DNA from: Crossiella sp. SN42
GTDB taxonomy: Bacteria > Actinomycetota > Actinomycetes > Mycobacteriales > Pseudonocardiaceae
Direction of reading: 5' to 3'
Length of the DNA: 64,000 nucleotides
Assembly: GCF_023897065.1 (NCBI RefSeq)
Contig: NZ_JAMHIV010000040.1
Location: 31,114-95,113, forward strand
Below, piece after piece: positions 27,766 to 35,656 of this stretch (positions are counted from its first letter, which is position 1; every line of letters begins with the position of its first letter). Made by a program: the position numbers and the translations under genes. The notes beneath the pieces were generated by a model. The model ran no database searches. It was given only the letters and a program-made list of their open reading frames with translations, and had not been told where the DNA came from.

Positions 27766-28728
27766 TTAACGTCGGCCCGGCGGACAGATGGCGTCGATCT
27801 CAGTGAGGTCCGCCGCAGTGGGCGCCCACTCCGCGGCCGAGGCGTTCTGGGTGACCTGCTCCGCGCTGGTCGCGCCCGCGATCACCGAGGCCACTGCGGG
27901 CTGCGCGGCCAGCCAGCCGATGGCCAGCTCCACCATGCTCAGGTCCCGCTCCTCGGCGAAGCGGCGCAGCCGGTCGATCCGGTCCCACGGCGCGTCCGCG
28001 AGCAACCGTTCCCTTCCGGCCAGGCGACTGCCCTCCGGCGGCTTGGTGTCCCGGTCGTACTTGCCCGTGAGCAGGCCGTTGGCCAGCGGGAAGTAGGGCA
28101 GCAGGCCCAGGCCGAAGCGCAGGCAGGCCGGGATGATCTCGCGCTCGGACTCGCGTTCCAGCAGCGAGTAGTGGTTCTCCGCGGACACCGGCGCGGTCAG
28201 GTTCGCGGCGCTCGCGCTCCAGCTCGCGTCCGCGATCTGCCAGCCGGCCAGGTTGCAGTGCCCGACGTAGCGGATCTTGCCCTCGTGCACCAGGTCGTCC
28301 AGCACGGACAGCGTCTCCTCCAGCGGAGTCAGCGGGTCCGGCCGGTGCAGCTGGTAGACGTCGATCCAGTCGGTGCCCAGCCGCCGCAGCGAGGACTCCA
28401 CCGCGCGCCGGACGTAGCGGCGGGAACCGCGGGCGCCGAAGTCGGGGCCGTTGGTGCCCTGCATGTCCATGCCGAACTTGGTCGCGATCACCGCGTGCTC
28501 GCGCCGCCCGGAGAGGGCCTGGCCGAGCAGCTCCTCGCTGCGCCCGCGCGGGGCGCCGTAGACGTCGGCGACGTCGAAGAAGGTGATGCCGGCCTCCAGC
28601 GCGGCATCGACAACCGACCTGGCGCCCGCCAGCGTCTCGGTCGCGGTCCCCGGCCGCCCGAGGTTGTTGCAGCCGAGCCCGACCGCGCTGACCACCAGCC
28701 CAGAATCACCCAACCGTCGTTGGTCCAC
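27766..28728 (-). CDS. Aldo/keto reductase
   Basis: 320 aa TIM-barrel oxidoreductase. Catalytic tetrad: D52 and Y57 in FFDVADVYG, Lys84 in IATKFG, and His in VYQLHRPD. YVGHCNLAGWQI and ATSAEQVTQNASAAEW mark the NADPH-binding C-terminal part (AKR11/12-like group). GTG 28728 has an upstream TAGGGT at 8 nt. Substrate unknown; a general carbonyl reductase is expected. Confidence 0.9.
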   Translation of the reverse strand: MDQRRLGDSGLVVSAVGLGCNNLGRPGTATETLAGARSVVDAALEAGITFFDVADVYGAPRGRSEELLGQALSGRREHAVIATKFGMDMQGTNGPDFGARGSRRYVRRAVESSLRRLGTDWIDVYQLHRPDPLTPLEETLSVLDDLVHEGKIRYVGHCNLAGWQIADASWSASAANLTAPVSAENHYSLLERESEREIIPACLRFGLGLLPYFPLANGLLTGKYDRDTKPPEGSRLAGRERLLADAPWDRIDRLRRFAEERDLSMVELAIGWLAAQPAVASVIAGATSAEQVTQNASAAEWAPTAADLTEIDAICPPGRR

Positions 28729-28736
28729 GAGCGTGC

Positions 28737-28768
28737 ACCCTACGTGTCGAGTGACATTCCAGTCACTC
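28737..28768 (-). promoter_or_regulatory. Candidate promoter and operator of aldo/keto reductase gene
   Basis: The 20-bp palindrome GAGTGACATTCCAGTCACTC (28749-28768, 7-bp arms) covers the expected -35 zone. TAGGGT (28737-28742, minus strand) is the candidate -10. Confidence 0.45.
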
Positions 28769-28837
28769 CCCGTTCACAGTCGTGACCGGAGCCACCGAAC
28801 GGTTGGCTGGCCATCCCCGTGCTGCGGTGTCAGGATG

Positions 28838-29028
28838 CGCCCGAACGGGTCAGGTCCTCCTCCCGTGGATCTTGCACGCGATCGTCGGAGTCCAGTCCGT
28901 CCCCGGCGGCACCGCCGGAACGACCAAGTACGCCCAGTACGAGGCCGCTCCGGCGGCACCGCCGGGAACGGACTGGACTCCGACGCTCACGTACAAGATC
29001 CACGGGAGGAGGACCTGTTCGCCCGAGG
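28838..29028. repeat. Giant imperfect inverted repeat (about 85-bp arms)
   Basis: Two arms fold on each other across 28838-29028. Perfect cores are 28851-28873 against 28993-29015 (23 bp) and 28882-28899 against 28967-28984 (18 bp). The inner part has CCGGCGG/CCGCCGG in both arms and a loop with AGTACGCCCAGTAC. No transposase or protein-coding signal is seen. The 28729-29058 interval holds nothing else except the two divergent promoters. A MITE-like relic or a structured leader of the downstream gene are both possible. Confidence 0.85.
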
Positions 29029-29058
29029 ACCAGAACCAACCCAACGCGGGGGTGGAGT

Positions 29059-30357
29059 GTGTTCGCACGGCGAATCGTCGTCGTCGGATCCGGATACGTC
29101 GGCCTGACCACCGGCGCCTGTCTCGCCTCACTGGGGCACAAGGTCATCTGCGCCGATGTGGACGCGGCCAAGGTGGCCCGGCTCAAGGCCGGTGAGGTGA
29201 CCATCCTGGAGCCGGGGCTGGCCGAGCTGGTGCAGTCCGGGCTGGCCGCGGGGCGGCTGGAGTTCGTCCTCGGCGCGCGGCACGCGGTGGAGGGCGCCGA
29301 GGTGGTGTTCCTGTGCGTGCCCACGCCGATGGGCGAGGGTGGCGCGGCGGACCTGGCCGCGGTGGAGTCGGTGATCGCCGAGGTGCGCGAGCTGCTGCCC
29401 AGCGGGTGTGTGGTGGTCAACAAGTCGACCGTGCCGGTGGGCACCGCGGCCAGGGTGCACGAGCTGCTGGACCGGCCCGACGTGGCCGTGGTCAGCAATC
29501 CGGAGTTCCTGCGCGAGGGCACCGCGGTGCACGACTTCCTCAACCCGGACCGGATCGTGGTCGGCTCCAGCGCCCAGGACGCGGCCGAGCGGGTGGCCGC
29601 GCTCTACGCCAAGCTCGGCGCGCCCACCGTGTTCACCGACGCGCCCAGCGCGGAGATGGTCAAGTACGCGGCCAACTGCTTCCTGGCCATGAAGCTGTCC
29701 TACGTCAACGCGATGGCCGAGCTGTGCGAGCGGCTGGGCGCGGACGTCGGCGACGTCACCGAGGGCATGGGCTACGACCGCCGGATCGGCCAGTCCTTCC
29801 TGCAGCCCGGCCCCGGCTGGGGCGGCTCCTGCCTGCCCAAGGACACGCACGCGCTGGTGCAGGTGGCCGAGGCGGTGGACTTCGACTTCATGCTGCTGCG
29901 CGCCTCCATCGACACCAACACCCGGCAGCGGGACCGGATGGTGGACAAGATCCGCGCCGCGGTCGGCGGTGAGCTGAGCGGCGTGCGGCTGGCCGTGCTG
30001 GGCCTGGCGTTCAAGGCGGGCACCAACGACCTGCGGGACTCGCCCGCGCTGGCGGTGGCGGAGAAGCTGCGCGCCGAGGGCGCCGAGCTGGTCGCCTTCG
30101 ACCCGGGCATCCCGGCCGCGGTGCCCGGCGTGACCGACGCGGTGCGCGTGGTCAGCGATCCGTACCAGGCGGCGGACGGCGCGGTGGGCCTGGTGCTGCT
30201 CACCGAGTGGCCGGAGTTCCGCACCCTGGACTGGCCGAGGCTGGCCGGTCTGCTGGCCGGGAAAGCCGTGGTGGACACCAGGAACCTGCTCGACGCCGAC
30301 GTGTTGCGGCGGGCCGGGCTGGCCTGGCACGGGGTGGGGCGTAGCCCGGTGGCGTGA
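29059..30357 (+). CDS. ugd: UDP-glucose 6-dehydrogenase
   Basis: 432 aa. Oxidises UDP-glucose to UDP-glucuronate with 2 NAD+. N-terminal Rossmann motif VVVGSGYVGLTTGACL, then NKSTVPVGT and SNPEFLREG. The catalytic Cys258 is in GWGGSCLPKDTHAL and the C-terminal domain has GLAFKAGTNDLRDSPAL. GTG 29059 is chosen because VFARRIVVVG is the normal family start; a G-rich stretch lies upstream. It stands alone, directly downstream of the giant inverted repeat. UDP-glucuronate would feed cell-surface glycan synthesis. Confidence 0.93.
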   Translation: MFARRIVVVGSGYVGLTTGACLASLGHKVICADVDAAKVARLKAGEVTILEPGLAELVQSGLAAGRLEFVLGARHAVEGAEVVFLCVPTPMGEGGAADLAAVESVIAEVRELLPSGCVVVNKSTVPVGTAARVHELLDRPDVAVVSNPEFLREGTAVHDFLNPDRIVVGSSAQDAAERVAALYAKLGAPTVFTDAPSAEMVKYAANCFLAMKLSYVNAMAELCERLGADVGDVTEGMGYDRRIGQSFLQPGPGWGGSCLPKDTHALVQVAEAVDFDFMLLRASIDTNTRQRDRMVDKIRAAVGGELSGVRLAVLGLAFKAGTNDLRDSPALAVAEKLRAEGAELVAFDPGIPAAVPGVTDAVRVVSDPYQAADGAVGLVLLTEWPEFRTLDWPRLAGLLAGKAVVDTRNLLDADVLRRAGLAWHGVGRSPVA

Positions 30358-30390
30358 CACGAGTCACGCCCGTGTGCAGCCTTCCGGCGC

Positions 30391-30409
30391 GCAGGTTAGC
30401 CTTACCTAT
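30391..30409 (+). promoter_or_regulatory. Iron box (DtxR/IdeR operator) over the -10 region
   Basis: GCAGGTTAGCCTTACCTAT matches 14 of 19 positions of the DtxR/IdeR consensus TTAGGTTAGSCTAACCTAA. It overlaps TAGCCT (30397-30402), a candidate -10 located 5 nt before ATG 30408. Confidence 0.82.
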
Positions 30410-31193
30410 GCTCGCAGAGGAGAAGGAGCGACCCGCCCTGTTGGCGGAGGTCTCCCAGGTGCGTCGCCCCAGCCCAGGGCTGGCCCGGGTGACGCTCGCC
30501 GCGCCGGAACTGGACCGCTTCGGCTACGAGGGTCCCGATCACCTGGTGCGCACCTTCTTCCCCGCCTCCGGCCAGGACGCCCCGGTGCTGCCCAGCAGCC
30601 CGGACTGGTGGACCGAGGTGCAGAGCATGCCCGAGGAGATCCGGCCGGTGGTGCGCAACTACACCGTGCGCCGCTACGACCCGGAACGCCGCGAGCTGGA
30701 CATCGACTTCGTGTTGCACGGCGAGACCGGACCGGCCGCACGCTGGGCGAACCGGGCCGAGCCCGGTCAGCGGATCGGCCTGCGCAGCGAGCGGGCCGGG
30801 TACCGGCCGACGCCCGGCGCGGACTGGCAGCTGATCATCGGCGACGAGACCGCGCTGCCCGCGATCGGCTCCATCGTGGAGTCCATGCCGGCCGGCACCA
30901 AGGCGAAGGTCTTCGTGGAGATCGCCAACGACGCCGAGGAGCAGCGCTTCGACAGCGCGGCCGACCTGGAACTGACCTGGCTGCACCGGGCCGGTCAGCA
31001 CGCCGGGACCAGCGACATCGTGGCCCGCACGTTGCGCGCGGCCGAACTGCCCGGCGGCGAGGTCTACGCCTGGGTGGCCGGTGAGTCCGGCATGGTCACC
31101 GCGGTCCGGCGGCACCTGGTGCGCGATCGCGGCGTGCCCAAGGAGTCGATCTACTTCTGCGGCTACTGGAAGCACTCGGCTCCCACTTACTAG
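30408..31193 (+). CDS. Siderophore-interacting protein (FAD-dependent ferric reductase)
   Basis: 261 aa. The FAD-binding half starts LLAEVSQVRRPSPGLARVTL with RNYTVRRYDPERRELDIDFVLHG as flavin-binding core. The SIP C-terminal half has GDETALPAIGSIVESMP, WVAGESGMVTAVRRHLV and YFCGYWKHS. It releases iron from imported ferric siderophores. ATG 30408 directly abuts the iron box and gives the usual family N-terminus, so the mRNA is probably leaderless and iron-repressed. A longer frame starting at 30354 would run through the operator and is rejected. Confidence 0.92.
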   Translation: MLAEEKERPALLAEVSQVRRPSPGLARVTLAAPELDRFGYEGPDHLVRTFFPASGQDAPVLPSSPDWWTEVQSMPEEIRPVVRNYTVRRYDPERRELDIDFVLHGETGPAARWANRAEPGQRIGLRSERAGYRPTPGADWQLIIGDETALPAIGSIVESMPAGTKAKVFVEIANDAEEQRFDSAADLELTWLHRAGQHAGTSDIVARTLRAAELPGGEVYAWVAGESGMVTAVRRHLVRDRGVPKESIYFCGYWKHSAPTY

Positions 31194-31203
31194 GTTCAAC
31201 AGC

Positions 31204-32982
31204 GTGTTCACCACGCGGCCGGAGCTCCTCGGCACCCACGGCATGGTCGCTTCCACGCACTGGCTGGCCTCGGCCGCCGGGATGGCGGTGCTGGAGGACG
31301 GCGGCAACGCCTTCGACGCGGCGGTGGCCGCCGGGTTCACCCTCCAGGTGGTGGAACCGCACCTGAACGGGCCCGGTGGCGAGGTTCCGGCGATCTTCGC
31401 CGCGGCCGGGCAGGCGCCGCGGGTGCTGTGCGGACAAGGGGTCGCGCCTGCCGGAGCGACGCTGGCGCACTACCGCGATCTCGGGCTGGAACTGGTGCCC
31501 GGCACCGGGTTGCTGGCCGCGACCATCCCCGGCGCGTGGGACGGCTGGCTGCTGTTGCTGCGGGATCATGGCACCCGCACGTTGCGGCAGGTGCTGGACT
31601 ACGCGATCGGCTACGCGCGCAACGGTTTCCCGGTGGTGGAGCGGATCACCGCGACCATCGAGGTGGTCGAGCAGCTCTTCCGCGAGCACTGGCCGACCTC
31701 GGCCGCGCAGTGGCTGCCCGCCGCCCAGCCCGGCACCCGGCTGCGCAATCCCGCGCTGGCGGACACCCTGGAGCGCCTGCTCGCCGAGGCGGAGGCGGCA
31801 GGGGCGGACCGCGAGGCGCAGATCGAGGCGGCGCGCCGGGCCTGGTACCAGGGCTTTGTCGCGGAGGAGATCGACCGGTTCGCGCGCCAGGAGTTCCGCG
31901 ACGACTCGGGCCGCAGGCACGCCGGTGTGCTCACCGCGGCGGATATGGCGGGGTGGTCGGCGAGCTACGACACCCCGGTCAGCGTGGACCTGGCCGGCGG
32001 CTGGACGTTGCACAAGCTCGGGCGGTGGAGCCAGGGACCGGTGCTGGCGCAACAGCTCCGGCTGCTCGACGGGCTGGATCTGTCCTATGTGGACGGTGTG
32101 GCGAGCGCGGACACCGTGCACCTGGCCACCGAGGCGGCCAAGCTGGCCTTCGCCGACCGGGAGGCCTGGTACGGCGACAGCCCGGAGGTGCCGCTGGACC
32201 GGCTGGTCTCGGCGGAGTACGCGGCGCGGCGGCGGGAGCTGCTGGGCGCGACCGCCTCGCTGGAGCTGCGGCCAGGCCTGGACGGCAGGCTGCCCGCCTT
32301 CGTCGCGGAAGGACGCGGGGTCGGGAACACCGCGGGCGAGATGGACACCGCGATGGGGGTGGGCGAGCCCACGGTCTCCCGCACCGGGGCGACCAGGGGC
32401 GACACCGTGCACGTGGACGTGGTGGACCGGTGGGGCAACCTGGTCTCGGCCACCCCTTCCGGCGGCTGGCTCCAGTCCTCGCCGCACATCCCGGCGCTGG
32501 GCTTCAACCTGGGCACCAGGGCGCAGATGTTCTGGCTGGAGGAGGGGCACCCGAACGTACTGGCTCCCGGCAAGCGGCCGCGCATCACGCTCTCGCCCTC
32601 GCTGGCCAGCCGCGGTGGCGAGGCGGTGCTGGCCTTCGGCACGCCCGGCGGGGACCAGCAGGACCAGTGGCAGCTGTGCTTCTGGCTGGCGCACACCCGC
32701 GCCGGGCTGAACCTGCAAGCGGCCATCGACGCCCCGGCCTGGCACTCCACCGCGTTCCCGTCCTCGTTCTACCCGCGCAGCTGGCAGCCGGGCGAGCTGG
32801 TCGCGGAGTCCCGGCTGGGCGCGGAGACCTTCGCCGAGCTGGCCCGGCGCGGGCACTCGGTGCTCGACGCCGGGCCGTGGGCGCTCGGCCGGTTGTCCGC
32901 GGTGTCACGGGATCCAGACACCGGCCTGCTGCGCGGGGCCGCCAACGCCCGCGGTGCCCAGGGTTACGCGGTCGGTCGCTAG
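31204..32982 (+). CDS. Gamma-glutamyltransferase-family protein
   Basis: 592 aa, Ntn-hydrolase. The N-terminal part has ASTHWLASAAGMAVLEDGGNAFDAAVAAG. The autoprocessing Thr is T401 in GDTVHVDVVDRWGNLVSATPSGG. TLSPSLA and FGTPGGDQQ follow, with Gly-Gly near the substrate site. No signal peptide is obvious, unlike classical secreted GGTs, so it may be cytoplasmic and act on another gamma-glutamyl or acyl substrate. GTG 31204 lies 11 nt after the SIP gene; its end overlaps glycerate kinase by 78 bp. Confidence 0.87.
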   Translation: MFTTRPELLGTHGMVASTHWLASAAGMAVLEDGGNAFDAAVAAGFTLQVVEPHLNGPGGEVPAIFAAAGQAPRVLCGQGVAPAGATLAHYRDLGLELVPGTGLLAATIPGAWDGWLLLLRDHGTRTLRQVLDYAIGYARNGFPVVERITATIEVVEQLFREHWPTSAAQWLPAAQPGTRLRNPALADTLERLLAEAEAAGADREAQIEAARRAWYQGFVAEEIDRFARQEFRDDSGRRHAGVLTAADMAGWSASYDTPVSVDLAGGWTLHKLGRWSQGPVLAQQLRLLDGLDLSYVDGVASADTVHLATEAAKLAFADREAWYGDSPEVPLDRLVSAEYAARRRELLGATASLELRPGLDGRLPAFVAEGRGVGNTAGEMDTAMGVGEPTVSRTGATRGDTVHVDVVDRWGNLVSATPSGGWLQSSPHIPALGFNLGTRAQMFWLEEGHPNVLAPGKRPRITLSPSLASRGGEAVLAFGTPGGDQQDQWQLCFWLAHTRAGLNLQAAIDAPAWHSTAFPSSFYPRSWQPGELVAESRLGAETFAELARRGHSVLDAGPWALGRLSAVSRDPDTGLLRGAANARGAQGYAVGR

Positions 32983-34110
32983 CGCCGCGCCCACCAGGAC
33001 CAGGCGCAACGTGCGCTCGGTGGCGTCGGTGAGCAGTTCGGCTGCCCGGTCGATCGCCTCGGCCAGCGGCACCGGGGCGGCCAGGATGCCCGCGTAGGCG
33101 TCGATGCCCACGTCGTAGTTGTGCCGGGCGCCCTTGCCGATGGTGCCGGCCAGCGCGATCACCGGCTTGCCGAACCGCTTGGCCCGCCTGGCCACCTCGG
33201 ACGGGATCTTGCCGCGCGGGGTCTGGAAGTCGATCGCGCCCTCGGCGGTGATCACCAGGTCGGCCGCGGCCAGCCGCCGGTCCAGGTCCAGGTGGTCCAG
33301 CAGCACCTCGAAGCGCGGCCGCAGTTCCGCGCCGAGCACCGCGGCCAGTCCGGCGCCGAGCCCGCCGGAGGCGCCGCTGCCGGGCGCGGTGGCCAGGTCG
33401 ACGCCGAACTTCTCGTGCAGCACCACCGCCCAGCGGTCCATCGCGGCGGCCAGGCGCTCGACGTCCAGCGGCCGCGCGCCCTTCTGCGGGCCGAAAACCC
33501 TGGCCACGCCCTGTTCGCCGCAGAGCACGTTGTGCTGGTTGCAGGCCAGGGTGATGGTGACCTCGGCCAGCCGCGGGTCCAGGCCGCTGACGTCGATGTC
33601 CTTGAGCGCGAGCAGGGCGTCGCCGCCGCGGCCGAGCTCCGCGCCGTCGCCGTCGAGCAGCCGCGCACCGAGGGCCTGCAGCGCGCCCGCGCCACCGTCG
33701 CAGGTGCCGGAGTCACCGCAGCCGATCAGGATGCGCGTGCACCCGGCGTCCAGCGCGGCCTTGATCAGCTCACCGACGCCGTAGGTGGTGGTGGCGCCGG
33801 GCTGGCGCATCGCCGGCGGCACCAGGCGGAGCCCGGCCGCGGCGGCCATCTCCACCACCGCGGTCTCGCCGATCACCGCCAGGTGCGCGCGCACCGGCTT
33901 GCCGACCGGGCCGGTCACGGTGAGCGGGACCAGCTCGCCACCGCCTGCGGCGGCCAGCGTGCGGGCCGAGCCCTCGCCACCGTCGACCAGCGGCACCGGG
34001 TCGACGACCGCGCCCGGCACCACGCGACGGATCCCGGCGGTGATGGCCTCGGCGACCGCTTCGGCGTCCAGACTCTCCTTGAACCCACTCGGAGCGACGA
34101 CAAAACGCAT
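32905..34110 (-). CDS. Glycerate kinase (type I)
   Basis: 401 aa. It starts MRFVVAPSGFKESLDAEAVAEAI, the GckA/GarK family signature, and continues with VPLVDGGEGSARTL, IGCGDSGTCDGGAGALQALGARLL and GSGASGGLGAGLAAVLGA. It converts glycerate to phosphoglycerate. Family members are about 370-385 aa, so the C-terminal end is slightly long, and its last 78 nt lie inside the opposing GGT gene. It lies 2 nt after the DASS-type transporter gene, suggesting an uptake-and-use pair. Confidence 0.92.
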   Translation of the reverse strand: MRFVVAPSGFKESLDAEAVAEAITAGIRRVVPGAVVDPVPLVDGGEGSARTLAAAGGGELVPLTVTGPVGKPVRAHLAVIGETAVVEMAAAAGLRLVPPAMRQPGATTTYGVGELIKAALDAGCTRILIGCGDSGTCDGGAGALQALGARLLDGDGAELGRGGDALLALKDIDVSGLDPRLAEVTITLACNQHNVLCGEQGVARVFGPQKGARPLDVERLAAAMDRWAVVLHEKFGVDLATAPGSGASGGLGAGLAAVLGAELRPRFEVLLDHLDLDRRLAAADLVITAEGAIDFQTPRGKIPSEVARRAKRFGKPVIALAGTIGKGARHNYDVGIDAYAGILAAPVPLAEAIDRAAELLTDATERTLRLVLVGAALATDRVTLGTAGVGGPAQQAGVWIP

Positions 34111-34112
34111 GA

Positions 34113-35573
34113 CTACCTCCAGTTCAGGCCGAGCAACGGCCACACCGAGAGCGCGAAGAACAGGACCAGGCCGGCCGTGAGCGGGCCGAGCAGCAGCGAG
34201 AGCCGCAGCAGGTCCGCGCGGCCGTAGGTGGGCACGCCGTCCAGGTGCGCGAACATCGCCACCGGCTTGGCCGAGGAGGACAGCGTGTGGCAGAAGCCGG
34301 CCGCCGCGGTGGAGGCGAAGGCCACCGCGACCGGGTTGAGCCCGAGCGCGATCGCGGCCGGGATGACCAGCGGCACCAGCACCGAGGAGCGGGCCGAGCG
34401 GGACTGGATCACCAGGTGCGCGGCGGTGCTGACCAGCACGACCACCACCAGGAATATGACTGGGCTGTGCACCGGTCCGAGCAGCGCGGTGGCCAGCCAG
34501 GCGGCCGCGCCGGAGGAGATCAGCGCCGCGCCGAGGGCGGCGGTGGCGGCCATGAACACCAGCAGCGACCAGGGCACCCCGGCCAGGGCCTTGTTCAGCT
34601 GGACGGTGCCAAAGCGCGGCGAGCTGATCAGCAGCGCGCCGATCAGCGCGACCACCGCGGGCGAGATGCCGTGCAGCGGTTCGTTGGCCCAGGCCAGCGA
34701 GACCCCGGCCAGCAGAACCGCGGCCCTGCGTTCCGGGCCGGTCAGGCCCTTGGGCGGGCGGATCTCGTCCAGGTCGAGGCGGAGGCCGCCGCGGCGGTCG
34801 GCGCGGCGGGTGAACAGGAACAGCACCAGCTCGGCGGCCAGGTGCGAGCTGACCACGGCCAGCGGCAGCCCGAGCAGCAGCCACTGCCCGAAGCCGATGC
34901 CGCTGCCGGTCGCGGCGGTCAGCAGCTGGGTGGTGACCAGGTGCGCGCCCGCGCCCATCAGGGTGGCCACCGCGGACAGCAGGATCACCGTGGGGAACAG
35001 GATGGCCAGCGCCCGCACCAGCCTCGGCCGCTCGCGCAGCGTCCCGGCCAGCGCCAGGAACACCGGCACCGCCAGCGCGGCCCGGCCGGAGGTGGCCGGG
35101 ATGGCGAAGGCGCTCAGCAGCAGCGCCGCGGTGACCAGGTGCGCCAGTCCGCGCACCGACCGGGCCCTGCCGATCAGCGCCACCGCCACCCTGGTCGGCA
35201 GTCCGCTCGCGCCGATCCCGGCGGCCAGCACGAACGCGGCGATGAGCAGCCAGATGGTCTCGCCGCCCAGGGTGGCGAAGAGCTGCTCGCCGCTGAGCAC
35301 GCCGAGCAGCACCAGCACCAGCGCGGCGGCCAGCGCGACGTAGGTGTCGTCGATCCTGGTCAGCGTCCAGGCGGCGACCGCGGCGGTGAACACCAGCAGG
35401 GTGGCCTGACCCGGCAGCGACAGCCCGGTCCCGCCGAAGTGCAGCGCCGCGGCCAGGCCGGCCAGCGCGAGCGCCACCAGCAGCACCGGCCACCAGCGGC
35501 GACGCGGCCGCCGGGGCAGCGGCTCGGTGGGCGCTTCCGCCAGCGGCGGGGCGAGTTCGAGGGTCGCGGACAT
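34113..35573 (-). CDS. SLC13/DASS-type (CitM/ArsB fold) membrane transporter
   Basis: 486 aa, about 11-12 membrane segments in two repeats. Motifs include GGETIWLLIAAFVLAAGIGASGLPTRVA, VTAALLLSAFAIPATSGRAALAVPVF, and IQSRSARSSVLVPLVIPAAIALGLNP (the SNT-like substrate/Na+ motif in altered form). Family substrates are di- and tricarboxylates, sulfate or related anions. Its coupling to glycerate kinase (2-nt gap) suggests glycerate or another hydroxy acid. Divergent from the histidine kinase gene. Confidence 0.85.
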   Translation of the reverse strand: MSATLELAPPLAEAPTEPLPRRPRRRWWPVLLVALALAGLAAALHFGGTGLSLPGQATLLVFTAAVAAWTLTRIDDTYVALAAALVLVLLGVLSGEQLFATLGGETIWLLIAAFVLAAGIGASGLPTRVAVALIGRARSVRGLAHLVTAALLLSAFAIPATSGRAALAVPVFLALAGTLRERPRLVRALAILFPTVILLSAVATLMGAGAHLVTTQLLTAATGSGIGFGQWLLLGLPLAVVSSHLAAELVLFLFTRRADRRGGLRLDLDEIRPPKGLTGPERRAAVLLAGVSLAWANEPLHGISPAVVALIGALLISSPRFGTVQLNKALAGVPWSLLVFMAATAALGAALISSGAAAWLATALLGPVHSPVIFLVVVVLVSTAAHLVIQSRSARSSVLVPLVIPAAIALGLNPVAVAFASTAAAGFCHTLSSSAKPVAMFAHLDGVPTYGRADLLRLSLLLGPLTAGLVLFFALSVWPLLGLNWR

Positions 35574-35611
35574 GAGGACCAGCCTGTGCCGCGGAACTGA
35601 GCCGTTCGTGA

Positions 35612-35628
35612 GTCGTTCATGAAACGAC
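35612..35628. promoter_or_regulatory. Inverted repeat in the transporter/two-component divergent promoter
   Basis: GTCGTT (35612-35617), centre CATGA, AACGAC (35623-35628). It lies between the DASS gene start (35573) and the kinase start (35657). Confidence 0.45.
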
Positions 35629-35644
35629 CTTCATCTGGCTGCCG

Positions 35645-35650
35645 TACCGT
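35645..35650 (+). promoter_or_regulatory. Candidate -10 element, leaderless start
   Basis: TACCGT, 6 nt before GTG 35657. Confidence 0.5.
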
Positions 35651-35656
35651 CTGTGC

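Noticed and set aside
30354..30407. Longer N-terminus for the siderophore-interacting protein
   Set aside because: It would translate through the iron box and -10 element and adds residues not seen in the family.
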